Under the pieces are notes generated by a model. It was not told the DNA's origin. It saw only the letters and a program-made list of their open reading frames with translations, and did no database searches. Positions 50,976 through 52,119 of a DNA stretch of 52,119 bases are shown here, in pieces (position 1 is the stretch's first letter; every line of letters begins with the position of its first letter). The position numbers and the translations under genes are program-made. The stretch is from JAITWN01 sp964437335 (lineage in GTDB: Bacteria > Pseudomonadota > Gammaproteobacteria > SZUA-140). The stretch is taken from positions 1 through 52,119 of the forward strand of contig CAYTGL010000018.1 of the NCBI GenBank assembly GCA_964437335.1, in the 5' to 3' direction.

Positions 50976-52119
50976 CGGAGACCAGGTCTGGGTCATTGAT
51001 GACGACCGCTCCATCCGCTGGGTGCTGGAGAAGGCGTTGACCAAGGCCAACATGGAAGTCACCAGTTTCAAGAACGCCTCCGGCGTCATGGACCGCCTCG
51101 CCAACGAGCATCCCGATGCGATCGTCGCCGACATCCGGATGCCGGGCATGGACGGACTCGCGCTGATGGAGCGCATCCGTTCGAACTACCCGGATCTGCC
51201 GGTAATCATCATGACCGCGCATTCCGATCTCGACAGCGCGCTCGCCGCGTACGAAGGCGGCGCCTTCGAGTATCTACCCAAACCCTTCGACGTCGACGAG
51301 GCGATCGATCTGGTCAACCGCGCGATCCGGCAACACCAGCGCTCGGCGCCGAAAAATCGCGGCATCGAGGCCCAGTTGCCCGAGATCGTCGGCGAAGCGC
51401 CGGCGATGCAGGAGGTCTTCCGGGCGATCGGTCGACTCGCACGCTCGAACATGACCGTGCTGCTGACCGGGGAATCAGGCACCGGAAAGGAACTGGTCGC
51501 CCGCGCGCTGCACCGCCACAGCCCGCGGGTGAAAGGACCGTTCATCGCGATCAACACCGCCGCGATCCCGCGCGAGCTACTCGAGTCCGATCTGTTCGGC
51601 CACGAGCGCGGCGCGTTTACCGGGGCGCAGAACATGCATCGCGGACGCTTCGAACAGGCCGACGGAGGCACGCTGTTTCTCGACGAAATCAGCGAGATCC
51701 CGCCCGGGGTCCAGGTGAAACTGCTGCGCTTTCTGCAGGAACGCGAGCTCGAGCGCGTCGGCGGCAATGAGACCATCCGGGTCGACGCGCGCGTGGTAGC
51801 CGCCACCAACCGCGATCTGCGCGTGCTGGTCGAGGACGGCAAGTTCCGCGAAGACCTGTACTACCGGCTCAACGTCGTGCGTATCGACGTGCCGCCGCTA
51901 CGAGCGCGGCCCAGCGACATCCCGATGCTGGCCGATCACTTCTTGCTGAGATTTGCCGAAGAAAACGAGGCCGACGTGCAGGGCTTCGCCGAGGCGGCCA
52001 TCCAGCTGATGCTCGACTATCCGTGGCCCGGCAACGTCCGCGAGCTGATGAACGTGGTCGAGCAAGCCGTGGTGCTCGCAGGGGGTCCGCTCGTGGAGGC
52101 GAGTGAGCTGCCCATTCGG
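50965..52119 (+). CDS. ntrC: Nitrogen regulator NtrC (cut by the window end)
   Basis: 385 residues are visible; the start overlaps the end of ntrB by 11 bases. The receiver domain has the phosphorylated Asp56 in ADIRMPGMDG. The AAA+ domain has Walker A GESGTGKE, the sigma-54 contact loop GAFTGA, Walker B GGTLFLDEI and WPGNVREL. The C-terminal Fis-like DNA-binding helix-turn-helix lies outside the window. It activates glnA and related genes from GCAC-N7-GTGC sites. Confidence 0.97.
   Translation, partial: MKSNGDQVWVIDDDRSIRWVLEKALTKANMEVTSFKNASGVMDRLANEHPDAIVADIRMPGMDGLALMERIRSNYPDLPVIIMTAHSDLDSALAAYEGGAFEYLPKPFDVDEAIDLVNRAIRQHQRSAPKNRGIEAQLPEIVGEAPAMQEVFRAIGRLARSNMTVLLTGESGTGKELVARALHRHSPRVKGPFIAINTAAIPRELLESDLFGHERGAFTGAQNMHRGRFEQADGGTLFLDEISEIPPGVQVKLLRFLQERELERVGGNETIRVDARVVAATNRDLRVLVEDGKFREDLYYRLNVVRIDVPPLRARPSDIPMLADHFLLRFAEENEADVQGFAEAAIQLMLDYPWPGNVRELMNVVEQAVVLAGGPLVEASELPIR

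Overview
The window (about 52 kb, fairly GC-rich) looks like a chromosomal segment of a free-living gammaproteobacterium. The order lptD-surA-pdxA-rsmA, the glyQ-glyS-gmhB-plsC block and glnA-DUF4124-ntrB-ntrC are typical of that class. The general feel (TusA-like protein, nickel uptake, Moco synthesis) is that of Chromatiales-like or sulfur-oxidising lineages, but genus cannot be set from sequence alone. No rRNA, tRNA, CRISPR array, prophage or insertion sequence was recognised.

Layout. 1-5013: a run of short-signal lipoproteins, several with a glycine run directly after the lipobox cysteine (23 Gly in the first), a DUF4282 membrane protein and a YiiX-like hydrolase. 5125-6268: two small toxin-antitoxin-like loci, a BrnA-like orphan antitoxin and an AbrB/PIN pair whose toxin frame lacks a proper start. 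6345-9831: tsaD, then a divergent two-gene ABC-2 exporter whose ATPase carries a C-terminal tail of five W-x-GNEWVD repeats. 9836-17820: a leftward cluster of envelope proteins (secreted protein with its own promoter and terminator, LolA-like protein, ribbon-helix-helix plus zinc-ribbon regulator, two beta-barrel proteins, and a large TPR protein ending in a beta-barrel). This is the best candidate for an undescribed system. 17882-27834: metal homeostasis. NikR, a histidine phosphatase, a copper export operon (CopZ, CsoR/RcnR-type repressor, CopA), then a leftward nickel import operon (LbtU-like outer-membrane porin, NikK, NikL, NikM, NikQ, NikO) with a candidate NikR box upstream of the porin. 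27967-34074: molybdenum cofactor genes moaA-C-D-E behind a long structured leader, and, divergently, a Kelch protein and two E1-like MoeB/ThiF enzymes, the second with an N-terminal rhodanese domain. 34085-35020: HDOD protein. 35362-40856: lptD-surA-pdxA-rsmA. 40885-45212: plsC, a degenerate gmhB, glyS and glyQ. 45400-47385: an unknown protein, a PP-loop thiolase-like protein with DUF814, and a TusA-like carrier. 47393-52119: glnA with NtrC and sigma-54 sites, a DUF4124 protein, ntrB and ntrC (cut by the window end).

How parts work together. NikR probably senses nickel and controls the porin-to-ECF uptake operon. The CsoR-like protein probably controls copper (or another metal) export. MoaA/C and the MoaD/MoaE synthase build molybdopterin, with the MoeB-like enzymes activating MoaD or another sulfur carrier. 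NtrB/NtrC probably activate glnA, and their own genes, through the sigma-54 promoters visible here. Start sites were revised from the longest open frame wherever a ribosome binding site, signal peptide or stop-start overlap favoured an internal start.
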